From positions 1-50,117 of the forward strand of contig JAIRUW010000036.1 in NCBI GenBank assembly GCA_031254195.1: a DNA stretch of 50,117 bases, in the 5' to 3' direction. This DNA comes from Oscillospiraceae bacterium (GTDB lineage: Bacteria > Bacillota > Clostridia > Oscillospirales > UBA929). Under the pieces are notes generated by a model that was given only the letters and a program-made list of their open reading frames with translations, had not been told where the DNA came from and made no database searches. Numbering within the stretch: the first letter of the stretch is position 1; each line of letters opens with the position of its first letter. Made by a program: the position numbers and the translations under genes. Positions 1 to 6,243 of the stretch are shown here, in pieces.

Positions 1-1521
1 TTAGAAGAAATAAGCAGCTTCGCGTTTATCTTCCCGCTTGTGTTCGCCGTGCTGATTGCCGTCGTCATCTACGTCATGTTGTCCCGCACCATCCAAAAGG
101 ACAGGCGGCAGATTGGCACGATGAAAGCTCTCGGCGCGACTGATGGAAAAATCATCGGCATATACCTCTCGCAGTTTTGCTTTGCCGCGCTTATTGGAGC
201 GTTGATCGGATGCTTCGCGGCAATCTATATATGCGATGTCATTATCGGTATTTTTTCAGCCATGTTCGTAGTACCCACGCTCAGTTTCGCATTATATCCG
301 GGGCTGTGGCTGGCGGCCATATTGGTTTCCGTTCTGCTCTGCGCCCTATCCGGGCTGATTGCGTTGACCTCAATACTGCCACTCCTGCCCGCCCATGCCA
401 TGCGACCGCGAAAGCCCAAAGGCGGCGGACGCATATTTATCGAGCGTATTGGCTTCTTATGGAAACACTTTACCTTCAACAGCCGTTATGCTTTGAAAAA
501 TTCGCTGCGGAACAAAGGCCGGTTCTTCGCGGTGGTGCTTGGGATGTGCGGCTCCTGCGCCCTGCTTGCTTTTTCGTTGGGGTTCTACGATTCTATCGGA
601 AACACGCAGGATAAATACTTCCGAGAGTTTGCGAATTACGATGTGATTGCCGATGTTGATGTAATGCCGCTTACCTTGGATCATCCCGCATTGGAGCAAA
701 TGGAGGAGAGCTTCAAGGCGTTGCTGCTTCCTGTGGATATACAGGAGGGGAATTACATTCTCGCGGTCGTGGAAAACGGCTTTGACATGGTGAATATACC
801 GAATGAGGAACTACAAAAAGGCGTAATTATTCCTGAATACTTTGCAACGCAATGGAGTGTTGGAGTTGGAGATAGTATAGAAATAAACGGCTATGACGCC
901 GTTGTTTCGGCAATCGTGCCGCAGCATCTTGGCCTTACGCTGTACACCGGCTTTGAGTACATAGCCGCCATTACGGACGAAATCCCGGCGATATACAATA
1001 CGATCTATGGCAGGAGCGGGGATATGGCGACGCTTACCGCGTATCTCAAAGAGAACGGTATTGACTTTGCCACCGTTGACGATGACAGAACCAGTTTTGA
1101 CTCCATCATGGAAAGTATGTCGGTACTCATTTGGTTTATGATTGCCTGCTCTGTCGTGCTGGGGTTCACCGTTTTGTATTCCGTGGGTCTAATCAATCTT
1201 TCGGCAAGAGAATATGAATATATGTTCATGGGCGTTATGGGCTATCCTCACAAAAGCATCCTGATGGCGCATATCAAAGAAACGGTATTACAGCTTATCA
1301 TGGCGATCCCGCTTGGATATATTTTGGGCAACATGCTTTTGGAACTCATCAAGGGTGAGTTTTCGGGTAGTAGTTTTGTAATCTCAGCCGTGATTCTTCC
1401 GCAGAGCTATGCGGTATCGGCATTGTCGGTCATAGGCATTACCGCGCTGATGGCAGGGGTTACATCCCGGCATATCGGAAAACTCGATATTGTCGAGGGC
1501 TTGAAAGCGCAGGATGATTAA
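1..1521 (+). CDS. FtsX-type ABC transporter permease (5' end missing)
   Basis: The frame is open from the first base, so the start lies upstream of the window; 506 residues are visible. Hydrophobic segments occur near residues 7-28, 55-85 and 100-125. They are followed by a second module with a segment near 170-200, an extracytoplasmic stretch of about 180 residues, and three more segments near 380-490. The phrase QIGTMKALGA after the first segment and NSLRNKGRFF before the second module are typical of FtsX/MacB-type permeases with two FtsX domains. Such proteins pair with an LolD-like ATPase and move lipids, peptides or antibiotics, or act in cell-wall signalling; the substrate cannot be told here. 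The ATPase gene is probably upstream, outside the window. Confidence 0.85.
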   Translation, partial: LEEISSFAFIFPLVFAVLIAVVIYVMLSRTIQKDRRQIGTMKALGATDGKIIGIYLSQFCFAALIGALIGCFAAIYICDVIIGIFSAMFVVPTLSFALYPGLWLAAILVSVLLCALSGLIALTSILPLLPAHAMRPRKPKGGGRIFIERIGFLWKHFTFNSRYALKNSLRNKGRFFAVVLGMCGSCALLAFSLGFYDSIGNTQDKYFREFANYDVIADVDVMPLTLDHPALEQMEESFKALLLPVDIQEGNYILAVVENGFDMVNIPNEELQKGVIIPEYFATQWSVGVGDSIEINGYDAVVSAIVPQHLGLTLYTGFEYIAAITDEIPAIYNTIYGRSGDMATLTAYLKENGIDFATVDDDRTSFDSIMESMSVLIWFMIACSVVLGFTVLYSVGLINLSAREYEYMFMGVMGYPHKSILMAHIKETVLQLIMAIPLGYILGNMLLELIKGEFSGSSFVISAVILPQSYAVSALSVIGITALMAGVTSRHIGKLDIVEGLKAQDD

Positions 1522-1577
1522 GGAGGGAGAGTAGCAAACGCTGTTTTGGCATCTGTTCAGCAAAATCATATAATAAA

Positions 1578-1610
1578 GGAACGCTCAAACCGTTACAGGT
1601 CTAGCGTTCC
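1578..1610 (-). terminator. Intrinsic terminator candidate for tRNA-Thr
   Basis: A perfect 8-bp inverted repeat, GGAACGCT (1578-1585) and AGCGTTCC (1603-1610), encloses a 17-nt loop. On the minus strand it is followed at once by TTTATTATA. It sits directly after the tRNA-Thr 3' end. The loop is long and the T tract is interrupted, so this is a moderate call. Confidence 0.5.
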
Positions 1611-1611
1611 A

Positions 1612-1687
1612 TGGAGCTTCCGAGCGGATTCGAACCGCTGACCTGCTGATTACGAATCAGCTGCTCTACCGACTGAGCTACGGAAGC
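1612..1687 (-). tRNA. tRNA-Thr (anticodon CGT)
   Basis: The minus strand folds as a standard 76-nt tRNA. The acceptor stem is GCTTCCG/CGGAAGC, the anticodon stem is GCTGA/TCAGC with loop TTCGTAA (anticodon CGT, reading ACG), and the T arm contains GGTTCGAATCC. The 3' CCA is encoded (1612-1614). A near-consensus promoter lies upstream and a hairpin downstream. Confidence 0.96.
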
Positions 1688-1715
1688 AAAAGCGGCTTGG
1701 GACAGACGCTTTTGC
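1686..1715 (-). repeat. Inverted repeat in the tRNA-Thr leader
   Basis: GCAAAAGCG (1686-1694) and CGCTTTTGC (1707-1715) form a perfect 9-bp inverted repeat with a 12-nt loop. It lies between the -10 box and the tRNA and covers the first two tRNA bases. In the primary transcript it could form a leader hairpin next to the RNase P cleavage site. Confidence 0.6.
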
Positions 1716-1744
1716 AGTATAGCACAAGGGCGCGGGGTTGTCAA
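1716..1744 (-). promoter_or_regulatory. Promoter of tRNA-Thr
   Basis: On the minus strand TTGACA (1739-1744) and TATACT (1716-1721) are separated by 17 nt. This is an excellent vegetative sigma-factor match placed just before the tRNA. The -35 box overlaps the last codons of the acetyltransferase gene. Confidence 0.85.
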
Positions 1745-2487
1745 TACTTTAAGAGATACCGCGGGTCGGCCTGCAAAAGCCCGGCGGTCATCTCCCGCAA
1801 CGCTGCGGCCCGCATGAGACGGGCGGTGGCGTCCCCAAACTGCCCTATTGTCAAAACGCCTTTTTGCACCGCAAGCGGTTCGAGCTTACTAAAGGTCTCG
1901 GAACCCAGCGGGGCACAGTGGCGGTATTGCGGCGCATACAGCCTGTTTCCCTGATGGTTGATGACATACAGGTCTGTTATTTTCGGGGAAATAGAGCCGA
2001 TCGCCCCGTCCCATTCCTCGATGCCGTGGATATAAGTGTTTCGCGTGAAATTGACGCCTATGAGCAAAATCTGCGCGTCGCGCTCCCATAGTTTGTAATA
2101 GGCGCCGCCTTTGCCGCAAGGCGATTGGATGTATTCCTCACCTGATAAAAACTCCGCCGCGTCTTTACCAATCGCCGCCAGCGAATGGGTGGGGTGCAGG
2201 GAACGATCCACGCCCGGGCGCTTGCGGAACATCTCCGTTACGACGCCGACGCAGGAAGGAGTGTAAAGGACATCCATCACCGGGTTTGCTACAGTGACCC
2301 GGTCCCATGTATGGCTGGGCAGCACCAGCAACCCCGGCTGCATATACTCCGTCAGCGCGTCCAGCACGGTATCCCCGCGCCCCTCGACCTCGCCGATGGC
2401 TTTGCAGGAAAGGTGGACCATCAGCGTCCCTTTCGGGTTGATGTTCAAAGCGGCGAGATGTGCTGTTAAGTGTTGTTTTGTGTACAT
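1741..2487 (-). CDS. AAC(3)-family N-acetyltransferase
   Basis: A 248-residue protein resembling aminoglycoside 3-N-acetyltransferases (the YokD-like branch), which transfer acetyl from acetyl-CoA to an amino group. The family motif HPTHS is at residues 98-102, after RS, and it is followed by a glycine-rich stretch, WERDAQILLIGV and NTYIHGIEEW. Length fits the family (about 250-280). ATG 2487 was chosen because AGCAGGG lies just upstream; an in-frame GTG at 2511 would add eight residues encoded across the repeat at 2502-2514. Chromosomal members often have no proven resistance role, so drug modification is not claimed. A -10-like TATACT lies at 2518-2523 on the same strand, but without a good -35 box. 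Confidence 0.85.
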   Translation of the reverse strand: MYTKQHLTAHLAALNINPKGTLMVHLSCKAIGEVEGRGDTVLDALTEYMQPGLLVLPSHTWDRVTVANPVMDVLYTPSCVGVVTEMFRKRPGVDRSLHPTHSLAAIGKDAAEFLSGEEYIQSPCGKGGAYYKLWERDAQILLIGVNFTRNTYIHGIEEWDGAIGSISPKITDLYVINHQGNRLYAPQYRHCAPLGSETFSKLEPLAVQKGVLTIGQFGDATARLMRAAALREMTAGLLQADPRYLLKY

Positions 2488-2501
2488 TGCAACCCTGCTT
2501 T

Positions 2502-2514
2502 CTATTCGCACTCG
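2502..2514. repeat. Distal copy of the guaA 3'-end repeat (putative att site)
   Basis: CTATTCGCACTCG here matches CTATTCCCACTCG at 6231-6243 at 12 of 13 positions and in the same orientation. The second copy is the last codons and stop of guaA. Together they bracket the restriction-modification cassette, as expected for attachment sites left by a site-specific recombinase. No integrase gene lies between them. Confidence 0.5.
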
Positions 2515-2631
2515 CTAAGTATAAACCGATATTAAACATATAAGTTTAGTCATTGTTACGATTTGGGGTGTTTCGTATCCTGATTCTATGTGGGATTTGA
2601 GGATGGCGGATTTTTTAGTATCAGGATGGTA

Positions 2632-3723
2632 TCAGCTACCTACAAGCATCATTGACCGTTCGTATATTCTCTCTGTCGAAGCAATCGCAGTATCAAGAAT
2701 GCTAATAAAAACTTGCAGTTCGTTTGACAAGGAGTTGCAGGCTTGATTTAATCGTCTTTCAACTCCTTTTACACCCTCAACAGAAGCATTCATCGATTCA
2801 AATTGGACTTTTATTGATCGCATTGTTGCACTTAACTCTTTTACTGCTTTTGCGTTGTTTTCAAACTGTTGCATATTGTCTGACTTGACCATGTGTCTAT
2901 TATTGAGAATACCGGAATACGCATTGTCAATTTTCTCCCATGATTCCTGAAATTCGGTGTTAAATGGGCGTAATTCCGAAGCGAAAGCATTAACGAAACC
3001 AGCCACTTTTTGAGCTATATTACGTACATAGCTTGCATTGCCACTTCCCCCATTTTTATTGGCCTTATCAATATTTTGAGTTCCTTCATTCACGCCAGCC
3101 GACATAACCTCCATTTTTGTTGTTATATCATTTAGCAATTCTGTTATATGGTTGCTTTCATCCTCTATATCGTTTATAAAATCTAAGAAGCCAAGCTCAT
3201 CACTAATGACTTCGTTGACATCTTCAGTATTACTTATTTCTTGCATTTGCTGATTTTGTGTATTGCCAACATTCATTTCTGGCAAGTAATCTGTAACGGG
3301 GTTATTAAAATCACCAGAGCAATCGATTATTGACTGCATCAGTTCCATAAACTTTTTATCCATTTTATCGATCAAATCGAACCTTGTAGAATACTCTAAG
3401 GCTCTATATGGCCTGATGTCAAATGACATTTCTCCTATATTTTGCGTTATATGTATAACTCTTTTTGCAAGTGCATGGGCTATCCCCAATTCATACATAA
3501 CATTCGCATTCAAACCGGTTATATCTACAATTACTACATCGGCATTGCTAATTCCAAGAACAATATCCTTCAATATACTTTGCTGTCCTTTTGGCCCGTC
3601 AAAGTCATCAGCATGTTCAAAAATAAAAGTATCTGAGAATTGCTTTTTTAGCCGTTCATATAATGCCATATAGACATCCTGAAACGGCATAATCATAAAC
3701 GCTTTCTTTTTTTCTGTACTCAT
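2632..3723 (-). CDS. TIR/deoxyribosyltransferase-like protein with helical C-terminal region
   Basis: A 363-residue protein. Residues 8-115 carry a Rossmann-like nucleotide-binding module: MIMPF near the start, ADDFDGP, a D-I-T-G strand at 67-70, and NVMYELGIAHAL with Glu78 in the position of the catalytic Glu of TIR and nucleoside 2-deoxyribosyltransferase-like proteins. Residues from about 135 to 363 look hydrophilic and helical, with coiled-coil potential, and are unlike the usual members. There is no signal peptide or membrane segment. Its ATG overlaps the stop of the HNH gene (ATGA), so it is translationally coupled as the last gene of the restriction-modification cassette. The gene is clearly AT-richer than its surroundings (23 G+C in 3001-3060), which suggests transfer. 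An abortive-infection or NAD/nucleotide-cleaving role is inference. Confidence 0.75.
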   Translation of the reverse strand: MSTEKKKAFMIMPFQDVYMALYERLKKQFSDTFIFEHADDFDGPKGQQSILKDIVLGISNADVVIVDITGLNANVMYELGIAHALAKRVIHITQNIGEMSFDIRPYRALEYSTRFDLIDKMDKKFMELMQSIIDCSGDFNNPVTDYLPEMNVGNTQNQQMQEISNTEDVNEVISDELGFLDFINDIEDESNHITELLNDITTKMEVMSAGVNEGTQNIDKANKNGGSGNASYVRNIAQKVAGFVNAFASELRPFNTEFQESWEKIDNAYSGILNNRHMVKSDNMQQFENNAKAVKELSATMRSIKVQFESMNASVEGVKGVERRLNQACNSLSNELQVFISILDTAIASTERIYERSMMLVGS

Positions 3724-4304
3724 AGATTATCTTTCATCTCCTTAGCCTGCTTCGGAAACTTTTTCACAAGCCACTCCAGAACCTTCAACTGGTCCGCTCC
3801 CGTTGCCCTGCGTATCTGAATCAGCAGCTTATCATGAGAAGGTCTGTCCAACGTAAGATTTGCCGCTCCTTCATTGCAAATGCTGCACAGTGCCCGCAAG
3901 TTGGACGGATCATCCGTACCGCCCATGCTCTTGTCGATGATATGCCCAATATGTAGCCGCGCTTTGCGAGAGGGGTCATATGAATGCGGTTCACCGGCGA
4001 CAGCACCACACATCTGACATGTGAAACCGTTGCGGTCGAGAACAAACGACCGTGTCTCTTTGCTGATCTCCCGCGCAAACGCGGGCTGCGGGGTAGGGTC
4101 CTCCAGCAAATACTGTCCCGGCTTTAGGTCGGAGTGGTCGTTGTGAGTCAATATTTGATAGCCTTCTTCGTTTCTCAACTCACGGACGCGCCGCGCCCAT
4201 TCGCTGATTCCGGCAATATCCCGTAAGGTATCAGAATCTAAAATTTCGCCCAAATTCTCTAAAAAGTATGTACGAAGTTTATCCCGCGCTCCCATCTTAC
4301 TCAT
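3720..4304 (-). CDS. HNH endonuclease, probable restriction enzyme of the cassette
   Basis: A 194-residue protein. The N-terminal 75 residues resemble the winged-helix part seen in HNH nucleases beside cytosine methyltransferases (SEWARRVREL, then ILTHND and LKPGQYLLE). The nuclease part has Cys96/Cys99, HIGHIID at 118-124, Asn135 and Cys140/Cys143. This is a zinc-supported HNH fold with His121 and Asn135 as likely active-site residues. Start and stop both overlap neighbours by ATGA, so methyltransferase, nuclease and TIR-like protein are made in sequence. Its place right after the methyltransferase makes it the best restriction enzyme candidate; the recognition site is unknown. Confidence 0.85.
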   Translation of the reverse strand: MSKMGARDKLRTYFLENLGEILDSDTLRDIAGISEWARRVRELRNEEGYQILTHNDHSDLKPGQYLLEDPTPQPAFAREISKETRSFVLDRNGFTCQMCGAVAGEPHSYDPSRKARLHIGHIIDKSMGGTDDPSNLRALCSICNEGAANLTLDRPSHDKLLIQIRRATGADQLKVLEWLVKKFPKQAKEMKDNL

Positions 4305-5266
4305 AAAATCATCTCCATTTGCACATTGGTCTTCATTGATTCCATTAAAAGAGCTTTACGGATAGAAGCAGCAATGGCCTTTGCGACCGGCGGGGGGAAC
4401 GCATTACCGATTTGACGATATGCAGGAGTCTTACGCCCGGTAAACTCCCACTCCGGCGGGAAACCCTGTACCAACGCCGCCATTTTTACCGTTAGCTTAG
4501 GCATACCAACAAAATCTCTTTCTGGCGGCTCGTCTGCAAGACCCTTACCATTCACTCCGAGTTTTTCCCATGCCAAACGCGCGCGTGTTGGCCCTAAGTC
4601 CGCGCCGCCATGCTTCTTGCTCCCACCCACAAGCGTTGGGGCAATCCCATTGGCCTGTTCTGCCCATGTTTCCGCACCTTGCCAGCCATTGCTTGCCATC
4701 TCATCATGTAGTAACTGCCCCACAGTAGGTGGAGGTGCCACAACTCCTAAAGGCCATCTAAAATAAGGAGCGTATTCTTTTTGTAGTGCGATCAATACGG
4801 CGCGTGGGCGCATCTGCGGCACACCATAATGATGCGTATGTATAAGCTCCCATTCACAGATGTACCCCATATCAGCCAATGCCACTCTGATCTTTTCACG
4901 ATAATAAGAAAACTTCGGGTCAAATATCCCCCGTACATTTTCAAGCATGACAGCCTTTGGGCTACACTCCCGCACAAGACGCAAGGCATCCGGGAATAGG
5001 TCACGCTCGTCCTCATGCCCTAACTGCTTTCCCGCGACCGAAAAAGGTGGGCACGGAACACCGCCAGCCAGCAAATCAATATCAAGGTACTTACCGGCTG
5101 AGAAAGACTTTACATCGCCCTCTATAATATTCCAATGAGGACGGTTATGCCGAAGCGTTGCACAAGCATTGGCATCAATCTCTACCATCGCAACATGATG
5201 AAACCCGGCTTGCTCTAAGCCCAATGCTTGTCCACCGGCTCCGGCGCATATTTCTATTGATCGCAC
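4301..5266 (-). CDS. DNA (cytosine-5-)-methyltransferase
   Basis: A 321-residue C5-cytosine methyltransferase with the expected motifs in order: I, AGAGGQALGLEQAG (8-21); IV, GVPCPPFS with catalytic Cys72; VI, ENV (109-111); VIII near MRPRAVLIAL; a target-recognition region near residues 170-250; and IX/X, RQIGNAFPPPVAKAIA near the C-terminus. It methylates C5 of a cytosine in the cassette's site, protecting host DNA. The start is GTG 5266 with GAGG just upstream; it overlaps vsr by 13 nt. Length is typical for the smaller type II enzymes. Confidence 0.93.
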   Translation of the reverse strand: MRSIEICAGAGGQALGLEQAGFHHVAMVEIDANACATLRHNRPHWNIIEGDVKSFSAGKYLDIDLLAGGVPCPPFSVAGKQLGHEDERDLFPDALRLVRECSPKAVMLENVRGIFDPKFSYYREKIRVALADMGYICEWELIHTHHYGVPQMRPRAVLIALQKEYAPYFRWPLGVVAPPPTVGQLLHDEMASNGWQGAETWAEQANGIAPTLVGGSKKHGGADLGPTRARLAWEKLGVNGKGLADEPPERDFVGMPKLTVKMAALVQGFPPEWEFTGRKTPAYRQIGNAFPPPVAKAIAASIRKALLMESMKTNVQMEMIL

Positions 5267-5718
5267 TCGTCCTCACTCCAATCACATGAATCTATTTTTA
5301 CTTGTAGCAATGCCTCTTTCACTTCATCGACACAGGCGGCCATGTCCTTCTTAATATCTTTGCCCCAAAACCGCAACACTGTCCATCCCATGCTTTGCAA
5401 CTGCCTGTCCACCTCAACATCACGGTTCATATTGCGTTCTATCTTTGCTATCCAATAATCCCGGTTGCTTTGGATTTTCGGTTTCTTTATCTCCCAATCC
5501 TTGCCGTGCCAAAACTCCCCATCACAAAAAACTGCAATTCTATACTTTGTAATGGCAATGTCCGGCTTTCCGGGGAGCTGTTTGTAGTTTTTCCTATATC
5601 GTATGCCCTCATGCCAGAGGGCTTTTCTAAAGACGGCCTCAATCGTGGTGTCGGTGCATCTGATGCGGCTCATATTGTAATGCCGCTGTTCTTCTTTGGT
5701 TCTCGTTGACTTTGCCAT
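5254..5718 (-). CDS. vsr: Very short patch repair endonuclease (Vsr)
   Basis: A 154-residue Vsr-type nuclease. It shows the N-terminal MSRIRCTDTTIEAVFRKAL stretch, the PD-(D/E)xK-like KPDIAI (Asp53), FCDGEFWHG (65-72) and WTVLRFWG. Vsr nicks next to T:G mismatches that arise when 5-methylcytosine deaminates, so it belongs functionally with the methyltransferase that follows. It is the first gene of the four-gene cassette and is read from a promoter at 5764-5792. The usual Vsr length is about 140-160. Confidence 0.93.
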   Translation of the reverse strand: MAKSTRTKEEQRHYNMSRIRCTDTTIEAVFRKALWHEGIRYRKNYKQLPGKPDIAITKYRIAVFCDGEFWHGKDWEIKKPKIQSNRDYWIAKIERNMNRDVEVDRQLQSMGWTVLRFWGKDIKKDMAACVDEVKEALLQVKIDSCDWSEDECDQ

Positions 5719-5763
5719 ATGCCCGTCATCCCCTCACGACGGCAAGGTACTGTTTTTAAGTAA

Positions 5764-5792
5764 AGCATATCACAATATGACAAGGTTTTCAA
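5764..5792 (-). promoter_or_regulatory. Promoter of the vsr restriction-modification cassette
   Basis: TTGAAA (5787-5792) and TATGCT (5764-5769) are separated by 17 nt on the minus strand, about 45 nt before the vsr ATG. The spacer and -10 box are overlapped by the palindrome at 5766-5779. Confidence 0.65.
5766..5779. promoter_or_regulatory. Palindromic operator candidate in the vsr promoter
   Basis: CATAT-CACA-ATATG is a perfect 5-bp inverted repeat with a 4-nt centre. It overlaps the -10 box and part of the spacer, where a bound protein would block RNA polymerase. No separate controller (C) gene is visible in the cassette. Confidence 0.45.
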
Positions 5793-5806
5793 CTTTATTT
5801 TCCAGC

Positions 5807-5836
5807 CCCGGAGCGGCAGATATGAGCCGCTCCGGG
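5807..5836. repeat. GC-rich hairpin upstream of the vsr promoter
   Basis: CCCGGAGCGGC (5807-5817) and GCCGCTCCGGG (5826-5836) form a perfect 11-bp stem around an 8-nt loop. Neither side has a T tract, so it is a weak terminator candidate at best. It separates the vsr promoter from the small ORF at 5852-5989. Confidence 0.6.
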
Positions 5837-5851
5837 TTGCTATACCTTCCA

Positions 5852-5989
5852 TTATCGCGTACACTGTTTGTGACTTCGCCTGATTTGCGGTTTTCTCTCA
5901 GCAATCTCCTGTGCCTCCTGCTCTTTGACGGCGTTTATCATCTCATCAGCGCGTTCGCCACTCAATAATCCCGCACCGCTCCGGCTCAT
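5852..5989 (-). CDS. Possible 45-residue small protein or gene remnant
   Basis: An ATG-started frame of 45 codons in the otherwise gene-poor stretch 5719-6230. Its composition looks coding: acidic and basic residues are mixed in an amphipathic run (GERADEMINAVKEQEAQEI) with a basic tail. An in-frame stop lies five codons before the ATG and there is no convincing ribosome site. It could be a real small protein of the cassette or the tail of a lost mobile-element gene. No family is recognised. Confidence 0.3.
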   Translation of the reverse strand: MSRSGAGLLSGERADEMINAVKEQEAQEIAERKPQIRRSHKQCTR

Positions 5990-6021
5990 TTTCAGCAACG
6001 CCTAACCGCGCAAAAAAGTAA

Positions 6022-6054
6022 AGCACTCGCCGTTATCGGCAAGTGCTTTTTTGT
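6022..6054. terminator. Bidirectional intrinsic terminator downstream of guaA
   Basis: A 13-position stem with one C-A mismatch (6022-6034 with 6039-6051) and loop TTAT is followed by T's on the plus strand. On the minus strand it is followed by TTTACTTTTTTG. It lies after the guaA stop in the minus direction, so it most likely ends the carAB-guaA transcript and insulates the cassette. Confidence 0.75.
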
Positions 6055-6083
6055 TTCGGCTGACAGGGCGTATCCCGTTCAAA

Positions 6084-6142
6084 AATGTAGACCATTTTGT
6101 AGACCATATTTTATTGGAAATCATGAAAAAGTGGTCTACATT
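6084..6142. repeat. TGTAGACCA box cluster (two direct, one inverted)
   Basis: AATGTAGACCA (6084-6094) is followed by TGTAGACCA (6098-6106), and TGGTCTACATT (6132-6142) is the exact inverse of the first 11-mer. The cluster lies about 90 nt from the guaA stop, within the gene-free stretch 5990-6230. Such an arrangement suits recombinase arm sites or an operator. The rest of 6143-6230 shows nothing recognisable. Confidence 0.55.
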
Positions 6143-6230
6143 ACAACAAGAGACGAGAGGAACGGATGGCTACAAGCCAGAGATTACAAGGGATTGCGGC
6201 ATTTCACAAAAAGAGAAAAAAGATAAAAGC

Positions 6231-6243
6231 CTATTCCCACTCG
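6231..6243. repeat. guaA 3'-end repeat copy (putative att site)
   Basis: CTATTCCCACTCG encodes the last Glu-Trp-Glu and stop of guaA on the minus strand. It is repeated with one change at 2502-2514. The 3' end of guaA is a known insertion hotspot for integrative elements and islands. Confidence 0.55.

Noticed and set aside
1612..1687. tRNA-Thr as the integration site of the restriction cassette
   Set aside because: The cassette lies on the 5' side of the tRNA with the acetyltransferase gene between, and no repeat of the tRNA 3' end was found. The guaA repeat fits better.
2577..2627. Inverted repeat ATCCTGAT (2577-2584) / ATCAGGAT (2620-2627) after the TIR-like gene as its terminator
   Set aside because: An 8-bp repeat with a 35-nt loop and no T tract on the minus strand is weak; it may be chance.
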